From NCBI GenBank assembly GCA_018701215.1, contig JABIWH010000050.1:248001-312000 (forward strand): a DNA stretch of 64,000 nucleotides, given 5' to 3'. Both the position numbers and the translations under genes were made by a program. Shown here one piece after another: positions 33,889 to 43,258 of this stretch. The notes beneath the pieces are model-generated. The model saw only the letters and a program-made list of their open reading frames with translations, did no database searches and was not told where the DNA came from. Each line of letters begins with the position of its first letter. Within the stretch, counting starts at the first letter, position 1. Source of the DNA: Rhodospirillaceae bacterium (lineage in GTDB: Bacteria > Pseudomonadota > Alphaproteobacteria > GCA-2731375).

Positions 33889-36507
33889 TTAGAAGAGGAA
33901 ATCGCCGTCGTCGATATTGGCTAGATTAACGCCGATCAGCGTGATGCTGTCCGATCCGTTGATGTCGATAACAACATCGCCGCCAACAGCGCTGATGCCG
34001 TCAAAACCCAGGCTGTCGGCAAGGCCATAGTCACTGACGTCGAGCAGGTCCTTGCCATTCTTGAAATCGGTGACGCTGTCATCGCCGCCGCCGTCGGCGA
34101 AGACGAACAGATCCTGGCCCTTGCCGCCCGTCAGAATGTCGTCGCCGGCCTGCCCGGCCAGGCTATCGTCGCCTTTGCCGCCATCAATCACGTCGGCACC
34201 ACCGCCGCCCTTGAGGTCATCGTCGCGCCTGCCGCCGGTGATGGTATTGGCGGCCGCGCCGCCCTCCCAAACAACATCAGCGCCCGGGCCTTTGAGGAAC
34301 TCGATGCCGCTGACGGTACCATTGCCCACGACGTGGATGCCATCGCCGCCGCCGTTGATGTGGTTGCCGCCTACGAAGACGACATTGCTGCTGTCGTTGC
34401 CGTTGTAGCCGATGGCTACGGCGTGGGTATTGTCGGTCAGGCTGTTGTCGCCAATCGTCGCCGTGGTGCCGCCACCAAAATAGGTTGTTACCAATATCGC
34501 GGCCGAGGTGGAGCCATCCGATGCGGCAACACCCAGATTGTCGGAAATCTGGTTATCGCGGACCGTGATGTCGGCACCGGCGCTGATGTCGAGGGCATAA
34601 TCAAGGAAGTCACCCACGCCCTTGCCGTTATAGCTGTTGCCCTCGAAAGTGCCCGAAACATCGGCGCCGAAGTAGAGCACGCCGATCCTGCCAATCTCGG
34701 AGAAATCGGAATTTGTGACATCGATATTCTGCCCCGGACCGCCGCCAAAGGCCGCGATGGCAACGCCGGAGTAAATGCCGAACTTGATCTCTGTAAATTC
34801 GACGTTGTCGAAGTTGCCCGATCCCATGTGGCGGAAGGCCTGGTAGGTCTGCTGTCCGGCGCCGCTGACCGTTAGGTCCGAGATGTCGAGCGTGACACCG
34901 GAATTGACCAGGAACATGCCGCGCGAATTGCCGCTGCTCCCCGTATCCGCAATCGCCTGAATAACCGAGTCGCCCTGGCCCTGGCCCTGAATGGTCAGGT
35001 TCTTGTCGATCACGATCTGGGCCGGGTTGGCATCGCCGCCGTCGGCCAGATTGACCACGCCATCACCGATCACGATTTTGTAGTCGGCGCCAGCCGCCAG
35101 CACCGCCGCTTTTAGATTGTCGAAGGTTCCGACCAGGGCGCCCGAAGTGTCGAACAACTGCACCAAGTCATTAAGGTCGAGTTTGGCATCAGCGAATTCG
35201 AGGCTCTCGATAGATCTCAACTGGTCGAAACCCTCGTTGCCATCAATGCCGAGGATATCCCGGACCGAGTCAAATCTCGTCACCAGGCCCGAGGCGTTGG
35301 CCTCCACCTCGATCTCGAAGCCGGTCCGGATGCCGAAAAAGGCGGCCGTGTCCGTGCCCTTGCCGCCATAGAGTTCGTCGTCGCCAACCCCGCCCGAAAG
35401 GTAATCGTCGAAAGCGCCATCGCCGCCCGAGCCTTTTCCGGAACCTTTTCCGGAGCCGGGCCCTTTGCCAGAACCTTGGCCCTTACCCGAGCCATGGCCC
35501 CTGCCATGGCCGCCCGAGCCGTGACCGCGCGCCGGATTGTCGCCAAACAGCACATCATCGCCATCACCGCCGAGCAGGTAGTCATTGCCGCCACCGCCCG
35601 ACAACACATCGTCGCCATCGCCGCCGCGCAGAAAATTATTCTCTTTGCCGCCGCGCAACAGATTGTCACCGTCATCGCCCTGCAGGGCAACAATATCGTC
35701 CAGTCCGGCGCCCGATACGTCGACATTCTTGAACTGCTTTTTGGAAGCAAAGTTAATGTCGTCGCCGATACCGTCAAAATTTATTGCTGTCTGGTAGACC
35801 TGACTGTCTGCGGTGATGGTCACATCCCTCATCCGCAGGCCATCGACGTTGTCGTAATTGAAAATGGCTATCGGCTGTTTTTCATAGATGCCCGAGATCG
35901 TTACATTCTCGATCACCACCTCGCCCATGGCACCGCTGTCAGCGCGCAGCTGAATGCCGTTTTCGCCAGCGCCCGTGCCTGAATCCTGGCCGGTGATGGT
36001 CAGGTTCTTGAGCAGGGCGTCACCGTTATATTGATACAGCAGGATGTCCCCGTCGCCGCTCGAACTATGCGGCTGGCCGTTGCCGGTGAATATGGAGTCG
36101 GTGATGATGGCGTTGGCGAGACCGCTGCCGTCGAACACCGCGACGCCGTTGTGGTCATTGCCCTCGAAGGTGCAATTGCTGACCTGTAGAGTGCCAAGCG
36201 TGTCGCCGCTGCCGAATTCGATGCCCGAGCCAAGCGCATCGCGAAATTCGATACCGTCGAAGGACAATGTGCCGTCGTCCCCAAGGTCGCCCGATATCAC
36301 GAAAGCAGAGCCCGAGGTCGAGGTCACGATGACCGGTCCATCAGTGCTATCGCCGACGAAATTCAATGCCTTGGTAATTGAGACACTTTCGTCATAGGTA
36401 CCGGATTTGATGACGATGATGGCATCGACGCTAGCCGCGTCGACCGCAGCTTGAATGGAGGTGAAATCACCACCGCCAGCCTGGTCCACAATGATTGTTG
36501 AAACCAT
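33889..36507 (-). CDS. Secreted RTX-repeat protein with two beta-helix regions
   Basis: The 872-residue acidic protein starts at MVSTIIVDQAGGGDFTSIQAAVDAA, 7 bp after GGAGG. This first segment is the start of a pectin-esterase/right-handed beta-helix region (about residues 1-270, with many N.tf.gn rungs). RTX nonapeptides follow (about 285-320: GGDGDDVLSGGGGNDYLLGG), then a 45-residue linker made almost only of Gly, Ser, His, Lys and Arg, then more repeats. A second beta-helix spans about 480-740, then a C-terminal RTX block (GGKGDDSLAGQAGDDILTGG) and an end in DDGDFLF, as expected for type I secretion. RTX repeats bind Ca2+. No secretion genes are adjacent. Function could be polysaccharide binding or cleavage, or adhesion. 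Confidence 0.88.
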   Translation of the reverse strand: MVSTIIVDQAGGGDFTSIQAAVDAASVDAIIVIKSGTYDESVSITKALNFVGDSTDGPVIVTSTSGSAFVISGDLGDDGTLSFDGIEFRDALGSGIEFGSGDTLGTLQVSNCTFEGNDHNGVAVFDGSGLANAIITDSIFTGNGQPHSSSGDGDILLYQYNGDALLKNLTITGQDSGTGAGENGIQLRADSGAMGEVVIENVTISGIYEKQPIAIFNYDNVDGLRMRDVTITADSQVYQTAINFDGIGDDINFASKKQFKNVDVSGAGLDDIVALQGDDGDNLLRGGKENNFLRGGDGDDVLSGGGGNDYLLGGDGDDVLFGDNPARGHGSGGHGRGHGSGKGQGSGKGPGSGKGSGKGSGGDGAFDDYLSGGVGDDELYGGKGTDTAAFFGIRTGFEIEVEANASGLVTRFDSVRDILGIDGNEGFDQLRSIESLEFADAKLDLNDLVQLFDTSGALVGTFDNLKAAVLAAGADYKIVIGDGVVNLADGGDANPAQIVIDKNLTIQGQGQGDSVIQAIADTGSSGNSRGMFLVNSGVTLDISDLTVSGAGQQTYQAFRHMGSGNFDNVEFTEIKFGIYSGVAIAAFGGGPGQNIDVTNSDFSEIGRIGVLYFGADVSGTFEGNSYNGKGVGDFLDYALDISAGADITVRDNQISDNLGVAASDGSTSAAILVTTYFGGGTTATIGDNSLTDNTHAVAIGYNGNDSSNVVFVGGNHINGGGDGIHVVGNGTVSGIEFLKGPGADVVWEGGAAANTITGGRRDDDLKGGGGADVIDGGKGDDSLAGQAGDDILTGGKGQDLFVFADGGGDDSVTDFKNGKDLLDVSDYGLADSLGFDGISAVGGDVVIDINGSDSITLIGVNLANIDDGDFLF

Positions 36508-36782
36508 AACAAATCCTCCATGCCCGAAACCGCCAAGAATGCCGCGCGGGGCTTTCACCACTCTTACTTAATGCGGCCAGCGGTTGTATGCAGCCATAAC
36601 TTGCATCAAGAGTCCATGAATTCTTTAAGACGTTGTTAACCATAAAGCGAGTCCAGGCGCAAATTTTCTAACCTGCCGCCGGTGGATACCCGACCACCAC
36701 GCCTCCCTACGGTCTATGCTATGGTTGACCGCCGAAACGATCCTAAACATGACGTATTTCTGAATCAGGACGCTAGAATGCG
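36508..36782. other. Intergenic region upstream of the RTX gene
   Basis: About 275 bp lie between the RTX start and the fadB terminator. Most of it is upstream DNA of the minus-strand RTX gene, including an AT-rich stretch at about 36590-36650 where a promoter is likely. I see no convincing gene, tRNA or repeat in it. Confidence 0.4.
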
Positions 36783-36817
36783 AAAAGCCCCTCCACCGAC
36801 CCGGTGGAGGGGCTTTT
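36783..36817 (-). terminator. Strong intrinsic terminator of the fadB-type gene
   Basis: A perfect 16-bp stem (AAAAGCCCCTCCACCG and complement) closes on a 3-nt loop and ends in TTTT on either strand. It starts 19 bp after the stop of the minus-strand fatty-acid oxidation gene. It could work in both directions. Confidence 0.9.
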
Positions 36818-36835
36818 CCTCGTTCTCAGGCCAGA

Positions 36836-38926
<2,091 letters not shown>

Positions 38927-39043
38927 ACTCAAGATCTCCCGTTTTCGCACCAGCCCAAGAATTGAGCGGCACATCGCTTGAATTTCCACTTGCCGCTTCA
39001 TAGCACGAAACAGAGGGCCGGGAAGCCGCGAAAGCGGACGATA

Positions 39044-39057
39044 TTGTCGCGGTTCAA
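39044..39057 (+). promoter_or_regulatory. Possible FNR/NnrR-type box before the cupredoxin gene
   Basis: TTGTCGCGGTTCAA fits TTG-N8-CAA with imperfect inner bases. It lies 58 bp before ATG 39116, with TAATAT at 39076-39081 in between, roughly where the -10 element of a promoter activated from -41.5 would be. One weak palindrome can arise by chance. Confidence 0.4.
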
Positions 39058-39115
39058 ATTTGGCCGTGGCGCGGCTAATATGACAATTGAGTTTTGGAAA
39101 CCGGGGTTCGATGCA

Positions 39116-39568
39116 ATGTGGACACATAGTGGAATCAGTTTAGCCGCCATGAGCCTCGCGGCTTTCATCATCGCCATGGGAGCCTATCGTCCGGGCCTGG
39201 CAGGTGAGCTTGAGGTAACGCCCGAGCAGGAGAAAATCTGCGCCAAGGCAGAGCGGCGCTACAAGAAACTCTTTCCCGACGCGCCAGATGCCAAGGATGA
39301 CGGCGCCGTCGTGGTCAAGCTGTATAAATATACTTTCTGTCCGCGCAATGTGACGGTCAAGGTCGGCACCACGGTACGTTGGGTCATTGTCGACAAACGA
39401 ACCAGCCACAGCGTCTGGCTAAAGGCCGCGGGAAAAGCTGAATCCGAACGCTTCTTCCCTGAAGAGCACTGGGAATTCCCGTTCCTGGCGCCCGGTGAAT
39501 ATCCCTATCTTTGCGGCCCCCATTGGGAGCAGGAAAACATGCGCGGCTACGTCAAGGTCGTTGAGTGA
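39116..39568 (+). CDS. Type-1 copper protein (cupredoxin)
   Basis: The 150-residue protein starts at MWTHSGISLAAMSLAAFIIAMG, giving a signal peptide cleaved after about GLAG. An upstream ATG at 39080 would add 12 residues but has no ribosome site and would precede the likely transcription start. The mature domain carries a type-1 copper set: His in TSHSVWL, then Cys, His and Met in YLCGPHWEQENMRGYVKV. It should be a soluble periplasmic electron carrier. Its position at the head of the nitrite-reductase block suggests it feeds electrons to NirS, as pseudoazurin or azurin do elsewhere. It ends 3 bp before the convergent NirF-like gene. Confidence 0.85.
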   Translation: MWTHSGISLAAMSLAAFIIAMGAYRPGLAGELEVTPEQEKICAKAERRYKKLFPDAPDAKDDGAVVVKLYKYTFCPRNVTVKVGTTVRWVIVDKRTSHSVWLKAAGKAESERFFPEEHWEFPFLAPGEYPYLCGPHWEQENMRGYVKVVE

Positions 39569-39571
39569 GCC

Positions 39572-40837
39572 CTACCTGAGGCGCGGCGCGGCCATGGGCA
39601 GGCGTTTAACCTCGCGCAAGGCAGGGGCGTCATAAATCTTCAGCACCTCTCCCTTTGCAAGTGGTGCGACAAGGACATGGCGGCCATCGCGGCTGAACGC
39701 GGCTTGCAGCTTGGCACCGTCCGTCGCCGGCGCGATGGATCGAACAATCGTCATGCTTTGCTTGTCGATCACGTGAATACCGGGTGCATGGGATCCGGGC
39801 ATCACGACGGCCCAGATGAAGGGTGAGCCAGGGTGACTGATGATGCTTTCGATCGGACCAGCCGTTTTGATGCGGCGCAAGGTTTCCCAACTATCCATGT
39901 CGACAATATCAATTGCCGCCATTGCGGCATCCGGCACTGCCATGACCTGGCCATCTTTCATGGACCAGGAGACGGCGCCGTGGAACCGCGGAGCGCCGCC
40001 TAGATCGAGCCTGGTTACACGGCGCCGCGCATCCAGATTATAAACCGCGCCGCCGCCTGGAACCTGCGCAATGACTTCGGCATAAGCGGGATCAAAGAAG
40101 AAACCGGCCAGCGGCTCGGCCATTGTCAGACGGCGGCGGGCGAACGGCTGCTCCTCGACGATCACACCTTCAACCTGTCCGGCCCGATATGAATGCACGA
40201 AGTTACCGTATACGGGCGCGGCCTCCGGATCGTAGGAAAGTTCCCATACTTCATGACTATCCTTCAACCCGACAATGAAACTCTGCCTTGGCCCGGCGTC
40301 ATGCACCGCATCGACCCGCAGCACGCCGCCATCCGCCCTCGCAACATCGATCAGCTTAAACAGGCCTAAATCGCGGGCCCTCAGAACAGCCAGGGTATTG
40401 GGCCGGGCATTCCCCGCCAGCAACCATTTACCGTCAGACGAGAGGGCAATGCCTCGCAACTTCTCTCCCACGCGGGTTTGCGCCACCAGTTTAAAACTGA
40501 ACAGATCATATTTCCCGATCCAGCCGTCACCAGAATGGAGAAAGAGGAAACGGCCATCGGGCGAATACTGCGGGGCCCCTTCGGGCAAGAAAGTTGGTTG
40601 GAAGCGCCCGCGCATTTGCAAACTGTCGCCGTCTAATATGCTTACCCATCCGCCCGCTTCAAAAATCGTGATCAGCCGCCGGGGATCAGCCGCATGGCGT
40701 GGTTCCGCGGGTAAAGCCGTCCGTGGGATTTCCAGCGCATGGCTGGCAGCGATCTCGTTCGCGCGCCATTCGCCCGACGCCGGCCCGGCGAACAAAGCAA
40801 ATGCCGTGACAACGGCGGCAACTAAGACAATAGGCAT
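39572..40837 (-). CDS. NirF-like / cytochrome d1-type beta-propeller protein
   Basis: The 421-residue protein starts at MPIVLVAAVVTAFALFAGPASG, a hydrophobic export signal. A TTG 32 codons upstream gives a longer, more basic N-terminus and cannot be excluded. The mature part is a repeat propeller like the d1 domain of NirS: YSPDGRFLFLHSGDGWIGKYDL, IALSSDGKWLLAGN and AAFSRDGRHVLVAPL are its blades. Spacing follows NirF, which acts late in haem d1 synthesis. There is no c-type haem motif, so it is not a second nitrite reductase. It is divergent from nirS across 641 bp. It may help make or insert haem d1. Confidence 0.75.
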   Translation of the reverse strand: MPIVLVAAVVTAFALFAGPASGEWRANEIAASHALEIPRTALPAEPRHAADPRRLITIFEAGGWVSILDGDSLQMRGRFQPTFLPEGAPQYSPDGRFLFLHSGDGWIGKYDLFSFKLVAQTRVGEKLRGIALSSDGKWLLAGNARPNTLAVLRARDLGLFKLIDVARADGGVLRVDAVHDAGPRQSFIVGLKDSHEVWELSYDPEAAPVYGNFVHSYRAGQVEGVIVEEQPFARRRLTMAEPLAGFFFDPAYAEVIAQVPGGGAVYNLDARRRVTRLDLGGAPRFHGAVSWSMKDGQVMAVPDAAMAAIDIVDMDSWETLRRIKTAGPIESIISHPGSPFIWAVVMPGSHAPGIHVIDKQSMTIVRSIAPATDGAKLQAAFSRDGRHVLVAPLAKGEVLKIYDAPALREVKRLPMAAPRLR

Positions 40838-41380
40838 TTCGAGGACCGTTCTCCGGGCAAATTTTCCAGTACCCTTGCGGGCTGGTTTGGGGTGGATCGA
40901 ATAGGATTTCGTCGAAGCCGCCGCCGCCGGCAAGCAAAACAGCTTCCCTGCGACAATCCGCCGCTAACCCAGCCAGTGAACACCACAGACCAGCGGACAC
41001 GGCCAGGAAATTTTCGTAACCATTTGAAAAATCACAGTTTTTTACTACACCTCCTTTGGAAACTGAGCTCGCAAAATTCGGCTTCGCACGCACCAGCCCC
41101 ACAACTGCCGACCATAGTATTCGAGACTGAATGAAATTTGACGACGGTCAATTTTCGAGCCCGGCAATAGGAGTAACGAATACGTGACCGGTCGTTATAT
41201 CAGATAACGGCCATGTCGAGCCAAGCACCGTTGCGCACGGGTGGGACAACGGGATTTGGCTGTATCCGAGGATCAAACGTTAACACAACCACCCAACCGA
41301 ATTTACCGTGGCGGCAGAGGCCGATGCTCATCTGACACCGTGTCGACGACACCACGCTAAGCCAAGGACAGGATTAGAAA
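40838..41380. other. Long intergenic region upstream of nirS
   Basis: This gap between the NirF-like gene and nirS contains the FNR/NnrR-type box at 41138-41151. A promoter driven from that box would start near 41186 and leave a leader of about 290 nt before nirS. Apart from a possible 32-codon frame at its downstream edge (41381), I see no gene. The AT-rich stretch at about 41005-41060 could serve the divergent NirF-like gene. Confidence 0.5.
41138..41151 (+). promoter_or_regulatory. FNR/NnrR (DNR)-type operator
   Basis: TTGACGACGGTCAA is a perfect palindrome, TTGAC-N4-GTCAA, matching the consensus of Crp/FNR-family nitric-oxide or oxygen regulators that control denitrification genes. It is 328 bp upstream of the nirS ATG. 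If bound at -41.5 for nirS, the -10 would be near TAACGA at 41174-41179. It could also serve the divergent NirF-like gene. Confidence 0.7.
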
Positions 41381-41479
41381 ATGATAAACACTAGTGAATG
41401 GACGACTTACCTCGCCCCTTTTACTGCGGCCTGTCCGACCACGATCCTAAAGCACTCACTCAATGGAGGTATTAAGTGA
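41381..41479 (+). CDS. Possible 32-residue leader peptide overlapping the nirS start
   Basis: ATG 41381 follows AGGA at a suitable distance and opens a 32-codon frame, MINTSEWTTYLAP at its start, that ends in TGA at 41477-41479. That TGA shares its A with the nirS ATG (TGATG), an arrangement typical of translational coupling. The peptide has no recognisable family and could be chance. If real, it may couple or regulate nirS translation. Confidence 0.3.
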   Translation: MINTSEWTTYLAPFTAACPTTILKHSLNGGIK

Positions 41480-43090
41480 TGAGAAGAATACCATTGACGG
41501 CATTGACACTGGCATTGGCGGGATTTGCCTTTGCCGGTTCGTCCGGCGCCGCGTTGGCAGCAGAGCCAACCTTGTCGGAAAAAGACTTTGAAGAAGCCAA
41601 GACACTCTACTTCCAGCGTTGCGCCGGTTGTCACGGCGTGTTGCGCAAAGGCGCCACGGGCAAAAAGTCTAGAGCCCAAGGCCACCAAGAAGCTGGGCCA
41701 GAAGCGTCTGGAAAAAATCATCACCCTGGGTACCGAGGGTGGCATGAACAATTTCGACGATCTGTTCTCCAAGCAGCAGATCAAGAACTTGTCCACCTAC
41801 ATCCAGATGGATGTGCCGCCACCGGCCGAGCTATCCCTGGCGGAAATGAAGAAGCGTTGGAAGACCTTCGTCAAACCGGCTGACTATCCGAAGAAGCCCA
41901 TGCACAACTTGAATTGGGAAAATTTCTTCATGGTCATCCTGCGTGACGCCGGCAAGGTCGGCGTGATCGATGGCGACACTAAGAAAATCGTTGCCAAGAT
42001 CGACACCGGTTATGCGGTGCACGTGATGAAGGAAAGTTCCGACGGCCGTTTCTGGTACACCCAGGGCCGTGACGGCAAGATGACCAAGATCGATCTGTGG
42101 ATGAACCCGCCGCAACTGGTGGCAGAAGCCCAGATTGCATCGGACGCACGTGACGTGGCCGTCTCCCACTATGGTAAGTGGAAAGACAAATACGTCATTG
42201 GTGGTGGTTATTGGCCGCCGCATTTCGTCATCCTGGATGCCGAGACCATGGAGCCGCTGAAGGTGGTTTCAACCCGCGGCGTCAACGTCGACGGCGTATA
42301 TGTGAACGAAGCCCGCGTGGCCGCTGTTTACAACACCCCGAACGCGCCAACATGGATGATCGCGGTGAAGGAACTGGGCCAGATGTGGCAGGTCGACTAT
42401 TCCGATCTGGACAATCTGCGGATCGAGCAGATCAACACCCACAAGTTCCTGCATGACGGCTTCTTCGATCCGACCCAGCGCTACTTCCAGATCGCGGCCA
42501 ACGCCTCGAACCGGATGGAGTTCCTGGACACCGAAACCCGCAAGGCGGTGGGCTCGCTGGTTACCGGCAAGAAACCGCATCCGGGCGCCGGTGCCAACTG
42601 GATCGATCCTAAATGCGGACCGGTCGCAGGCACGACGCATCTTGGCGAAGGCAAGGTTACTGTTTGGGGCAACGATCCCAAGGGGCATCCTGATCAAGCC
42701 TGGAAGATCTGCTATTCGGTTGAATCCGACGGCCCCGGCCTGTTCATCCGCACGCATCCGAATTCGGACTATGTGATCTTTGATCAAACCAAACATCCGG
42801 AACCGGAAATTCAACAGGCCATCAAGGTGCTGGACAAGAAAACCGGCAAGATCGTCAAGACCATTCAGGTCACCGACGTGGAAACAGCCTTGGCCGTGCA
42901 TACTGAATTCAACGCGGACGGCTCGGAATTCTGGGTCTCCGTATGGGTTCGTGGCGGCAAGAAGAACTGGCTGAAAGGCGAGATCGTTGTCTATGATTCG
43001 AAAACCCTGAAAGAAATCACACGGGTCAAGGGTCTGGAAACGCCTACCGGCAAGTTCAACGTTTCCAACCGCATGCACCACAGGACATAA
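41479..43090 (+). pseudogene. nirS: Cytochrome cd1 nitrite reductase, disrupted by one-base frameshift
   Basis: NirS reduces nitrite to nitric oxide in the periplasm. ATG 41479 follows GGAGG by 9 bp and opens a signal peptide (to about residue 28), then the haem-c motif CAGCH (48-52). The frame then breaks in the A5 run 41662-41666. Dropping one A gives GATGKSLEPKATKKL, aligning well with other NirS, and restores a 536-residue protein. The d1 domain keeps the haem ligand in GYAVHV (His181) and the two catalytic histidines in FLHDG (His325) and PHPGAG (His367), equivalent to Pseudomonas aeruginosa His182, 327 and 369. The end TPTGKFNV is classic. With everything else intact, the frameshift is either very recent or a homopolymer sequencing error. 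Confidence 0.93.
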
Positions 43091-43114
43091 TAAGCGTCCT
43101 TAATCTGTGAAATC

Positions 43115-43140
43115 GGGCGGGAGCCGGTTGGTTCCCGCCC
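43115..43140 (+). terminator. Terminator after nirS
   Basis: An 8-bp GC stem GGGCGGGA/TCCCGCCC with a 10-nt loop lies 25 bp after the nirS stop, followed by ACTTTTCCC. It should separate nirS from the haem-protein gene, at least partly. Confidence 0.7.
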
Positions 43141-43258
43141 ACTTTTCCCAAAAAAATTTTGTCTCGACTATTTTCCTTTTTTGAACATTTTCGTTGATCG
43201 CGCCGCCGATATATTCGGCGTCAACCTTGCCAACGGCAAGAGATAGCCAGAGGAACAG

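Noticed and set aside
34050..35680. Repeats in this region as a CRISPR or DNA repeat array
   Set aside because: They are degenerate codons of Gly/Asp RTX nonapeptides inside one coding frame.
36600..36780. tRNA or small RNA in the intergenic region near 36.7 kb
   Set aside because: No cloverleaf or CCA-end pattern could be drawn; only the terminator stem at 36783-36817 is solid.
39572..40837. A second cytochrome cd1 nitrite reductase
   Set aside because: There is no CXXCH and no d1 catalytic histidine set; the protein matches a NirF-like propeller.
41662..41667. Programmed ribosomal frameshift in nirS
   Set aside because: The A-rich run resembles a -1 slippery site, but the needed shift is +1; no stimulatory structure or family precedent is known to me. 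Transcriptional slippage on only five A's is also unlikely.
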